NCBI GenBank assembly: GCA_015143295.1
Contig: CM026560.1
Location: 8,744,501 to 8,808,500, forward strand
Reading direction: 5' to 3'
Length of the DNA stretch: 64,000 bases
Source of the DNA: Tetracentron sinense
Lineage: Eukaryota > Streptophyta > Magnoliopsida > Trochodendrales > Trochodendraceae
In this document: positions 59,501 to 64,000 of the stretch, one piece after another
Layout: each line of letters opens with the position of its first letter
Position numbering within the stretch: the stretch's first letter is position 1
Made by a program: the position numbers and the translations under genes
The notes under the pieces: model-generated
Told to the model about the DNA's origin: nothing
Databases searched by the model: none
The model's input: only the letters and a program-made list of their open reading frames with translations

Positions 59501-62500
59501 CACTACCACCACCACTACCACCACCCACCACCACCCACCACCACTACCATCACTACCATCACCACTGTCACCACCACCAACCACCACTACCATCACCACC
59601 TTCACCATACCACAATCCACTACCACCACCTACCCACCACCACTACAATCACCACTACCACCACCACAACCACCACCCACCACCACTACCATCACTACCA
59701 TCACCACTACCACCACCACTACCATCACTACCATCACCACTACCTTCACCTACCAACCGTCACTACCATCACCTACCCACCACATCTACTACCCACCACC
59801 ACTACCACCACCCCTACCACCACCCACCACCCACCACCACTACCATCACTACCATCACCACTACCACCACCACTCCCATCACCTGCCTACCACTACTACC
59901 ATCACCACTACCACCACCCCTACCATCACTACCATCTCCTACCCACGACCACTACCACCACCACTACCATCGCCTACCCACCACCATTACAATCACCACT
60001 ACCACCACCACAACCACCACCCACCACCACTACCATCCCCACTACCACAACCACTACCACCACCACTACCATCACCACTACCTTCACCTACCAACCATCA
60101 CTACCATCACCAACCCAACACATCTACTACCCACCACCACAACCACCACCCACCACCACTACCACCACCACTACCACCACCCACCACCACTACCATCACT
60201 ACCATCACCACTGTCACCACCACCAACCACCACTACCATCACTACCTTCACCATACCACAATCCACTACCACCACCTACCCACCACCACTACAATCACCA
60301 CTACCACCACCACAACCACCACCCACCACCACTACCATCACTACCATCACCACTACCACCACCACTACCATCACTACCATCACCACTACCTTCACCTACC
60401 AACCGTCACTACCATCACCTACCCACCACATCTACTACCCACCACCACTACCACCACCCCTACCACCACCCACCAGCCACCACCACTACCATCACTACCA
60501 TCACCACTACCACCACCACTCCCATCACCTGCCTACCACTACTACCATCACCACTACCACCACCCCTACCATCACTACCATCTCCTACCCACGACCACTA
60601 CCACCACCACTACCATCGCCTACCCACCACCATTACAATCACCACTACCACCACCACAACCACCACCCACCTCCACTACCATCCCCACTACCACAACCAC
60701 TACCACCACCACTACCATCACCACTACCTTCACCTACCAACCATCACTACCATCACCAACCCAACACATCTACTACCCACCACCACAACCACCACCCACC
60801 ACCACTACCACCACCACTACCACCACCCACCACCACTACCATCACTACCATCACCACTGTCACCACCACCAACCACCACTACCATCACTACCTTCACCAT
60901 ACAACAATCCACTACCACCACCTACCCACCACCACTACAATCACCACTACCACCACCACAACCACCACCCACCACCACTACCATCACTACCATCACCACT
61001 ACCACCACCACTACCATCACTACCATCACCACTACCTTCACCTACCAACCGTCACTACCATCACCTACCCACCACATCTACTACCCACCACCACTACCAC
61101 CACCCCTACCACCACCCACCACCCACCACCACTACCATCACTACCATCACCACTACCACCACCACTCCCATCACCTGCCTACCACTACTACCATCACCAC
61201 TACCACCACCCCTACCATCACTACCATCTCCTACCCACGACCACTACCACCACCACTACCATCGCCTACCCACCACCATTACAATCACCACTACCACCAC
61301 CACAACCACCACCCACCACCACTACCATCCCCACTACCACAACCACTACCACCACCACTACCATCACCACTACCTTCACCAACCAACCATCACTACCATC
61401 ACCTACCCAACACATCTACTACCCACCACCACTACCACCACCCCTACCACCACCCACCACCACTACCATCACCTGCCTACGACCACTGCCATCACCACTA
61501 CCCCCACCCCTACCATCACTACCATCTCCTACCCCGAACCACTACCACCACCACTACCATCACCTACCCACCACCAATACCATCGCCACTACCACCTCCA
61601 CTACCACCGCCCATTACCATCACTACCACAATCACTACCACCTCCCACCACCACTACCATCACCACAAACACCACCACTACGATCACATACCCAGCACCA
61701 GTACAGTCACCACAACCACCACTACTACCACCACTACCACCCCCACCACAATCATCTCCTACCCACCACCACTACTACCCACCACCACTACCATCACCAC
61801 TACCAACATCCACAACCACCACCTCTACCAACACTACCATGACCTACCCACCACCACAACCATCACCACTACCACCACCAATACCACCACCCACCACCAC
61901 TACCATCACTCCCATCACCACTACCACCACCACTACATTCGCCTACCCACTACCACTACCATCACCACTGCCACTACAACTACCACCTGAACCATCACCA
62001 CTACCACCACAACTACCACCACTACCGTCACCTACCCACCACCACTACCATCACCTACCCACCACCACTTCCATCACCACTACCTCCTCCACTACCACCA
62101 CCCACAACCATCACTACAACAACAACTACCACCACACACCACCACTACCATAACCACTACCATCACTAACCCGCCACCACACCCATCACCACTACCACAT
62201 CCCACTACAATCACTACCACAACCACTACCACCACCCACCACCACTACCTCCACCACTACCGTCACCTACCTAGCACCATTACCATCACCACTGCCACCA
62301 CCACTACCACCACCCACCACCCACAACCACTAGCACCTCCACTACCACCACCACCATCACCTGCCCACCACCTCTACCATCACCACTACCACCCCCACCA
62401 TCACCACTGCCACCACCACTACCACCACCCACCACAACTACCACCACCACTACCACCACCCACCACCACTACCATCACTACCTTCACCACTACCACCATC

Positions 62501-64000
62501 CACAACCACCACCTACCCACCACCACTACAATCACCACTACCACAACCACAATCACCACCCACCACCACTACCATCACTACCATCACCACTACCACCACC
62601 ACTACCATCACTACCATCACCACTACCTTCACCTACCAACAGTCACTACCATCACCTACCCACCACATCTACTACCAACCACCACTACCACCACCCCTAC
62701 CACCACCCACCACCCACCACCCACCACCACTACCATCACCACTACCACCACCACTCCCATCACCTGCCTATCACTACTACCATCACCACTACCACCACCC
62801 CTACCAACACTACCATCTCCTTACCACTACCCCCACCACTACCATCACCTACCTACCACCATTACAATCACCACCACCACCACCACAACCACCACCCACC
62901 ACCACTACCATCACTACCATCCCCACTACCACCACCACTACCACCACCACTACCATCACCACTACCTTCACCTACCAACCATCACTACCATCACCTACCC
63001 AGCACATCTACTACCCACCACCACTACCACCACCCCTATCACCACCCACCACCACTACCATCACCTGCCAACGACCACTGCCATCACCACTACCACCACC
63101 CCTACCATCACTACCATCTCCTACCCAGAACCACTACCACCACCACTACCATCTCCTACCCACCACCAATACCATCACCACTACCACCTCCACTACCTCC
63201 ACCCATTACCATCACTACCACAATCACTACCACCTCCCACCACCACTACCCTCACCACAACCACCACCACTACCATCACCTACCCAGCACCAGTACAATC
63301 ACCACTACCACCACTACTACCACCACAACCACCCTCACCACAATCATCTCCTACCCACCACGACTACTACCCACCACCACTACCATCACCACTACCAACA
63401 TCCATAACCACCACCTCTACCATCACTACCATGACCTACCCACCACCACTACCATCACCACTACCACCACCAATACCCCCACCCACCACCACTACCATCA
63501 CCCCCATCACCACTGCCACCACCACTACCATCACCACTACCACCACCACTACCACCACTACCATCACCACTACCACCACACTACTACCCACTACCATCAC
63601 CTACCCACCACCAATACCATCACCACTACCACCTCCACTACCACCGCCCATTACCATCACTACCACAATCACTACCACCTCCCACCACCACTTCCTTCAC
63701 CCCAAACACCACCACTACCATCACTTACCCAGCACCAGTACAATCACCACTACCACCACTACTACCACCACTACCACCCCCACCACAATCATCTCCTACC
63801 CACCACGACTACTAGCCACCACCACTACCATCACCACTACCAACATCCACAACCACCACCTCTACCAACACTACCATGACCTACCCACCACCACAACCAT
63901 CACCACTACCACCACCAATACCACCACCCACCACCACTACATTCGCCTACCCACCACCATTACCATCACCACTACCACTACAACTAACACCACAACCATC
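53569..64000. repeat. Minisatellite block 4 with higher-order repeats
   Basis: 10.4 kb to the window edge. Anchor aagcaccacc recurs at 53590, 54750, 56013, 57102 and 58257 (spacing 1160, 1263, 1089, 1155 bp). A second, regular 646-bp repeat has anchor ccaaccgt at 53-like positions 59753, 60399 and 61045. Plus strand almost free of G; the minus strand is GGT-rich. No gene. Confidence 0.93.
59500..61440. repeat. 646-bp higher-order repeat, three copies
   Basis: ccaaccgt anchors at 59753, 60399 and 61045 give two exact 646-bp steps. The neighbouring ccttcaccat and cctgcctaccactactacc phrases follow the same step. Copies are near-identical by eye, so amplification is recent. Confidence 0.8.

Overview
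This is repeat-dense plant nuclear DNA, with no host gene I can recognise. The evidence is stacked LTR retrotransposons primed by plant initiator-Met tRNA (TGGTATCAGAGC), chromodomain Ty3/gypsy pol genes of Tekay/Del type, a SIRE-like Ty1/copia gag, an L1-type LINE with a C-terminal RNase H, a tRNA-derived SINE, and a large minisatellite. I cannot name the species. The surroundings look heterochromatic.

Layout. 1-5581: minus-strand gypsy element A (pol cut by the window edge, gag, PBS, 5' LTR with truncated U3). 5582-7539: plus-strand decayed gypsy fragment B. 7540 to about 9090: minus-strand gypsy LTR D. About 9500-13898: minus-strand LINE, interrupted by a solo LTR (10703-12923, TSD CTTCA) and a SINE (13095-13282, 16-bp TSD). 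13899-18185: copia element with LTR, PBS and gag but no pol. 18186-26071: gypsy element C (complete 5' LTR, gag, pol, truncated 3' LTR). 26072-64000: about 19 kb of an almost G-free (ACC/ACT/ATC)-type minisatellite, invaded by solo LTRs at 27433-29177, 34027-35901 and 38927-53568. The last contains a 12-kb coding-free LARD-type element (40494-52616, TSD ATGTT), whose left LTR holds another solo LTR (41253-43581, TSD TTAAC).

The most interesting signals are in the gypsy family. (1) Three elements share a 137-146 bp AT-rich phase-1 insertion at exactly the gag/pol boundary. Two keep GT...AG ends; reading through gives Gag only, and splicing gives Gag-Pol. (2) Their LTRs share a leader module: a tandem array of short hairpins whose stems change by compensatory substitution, then a conserved CTGAG...CTCAG hairpin, then a 39-51 codon micro-ORF with a conserved PWVEEEY-type core. 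(3) Different LTR families carry different arrays of CpG or CCAAT palindromes upstream of the promoter.

Almost all premature stops are C-to-T type (CAG to TAG and similar), as expected for methylated, silenced repeats. The very long ORFs in the minisatellite are compositional artefacts.
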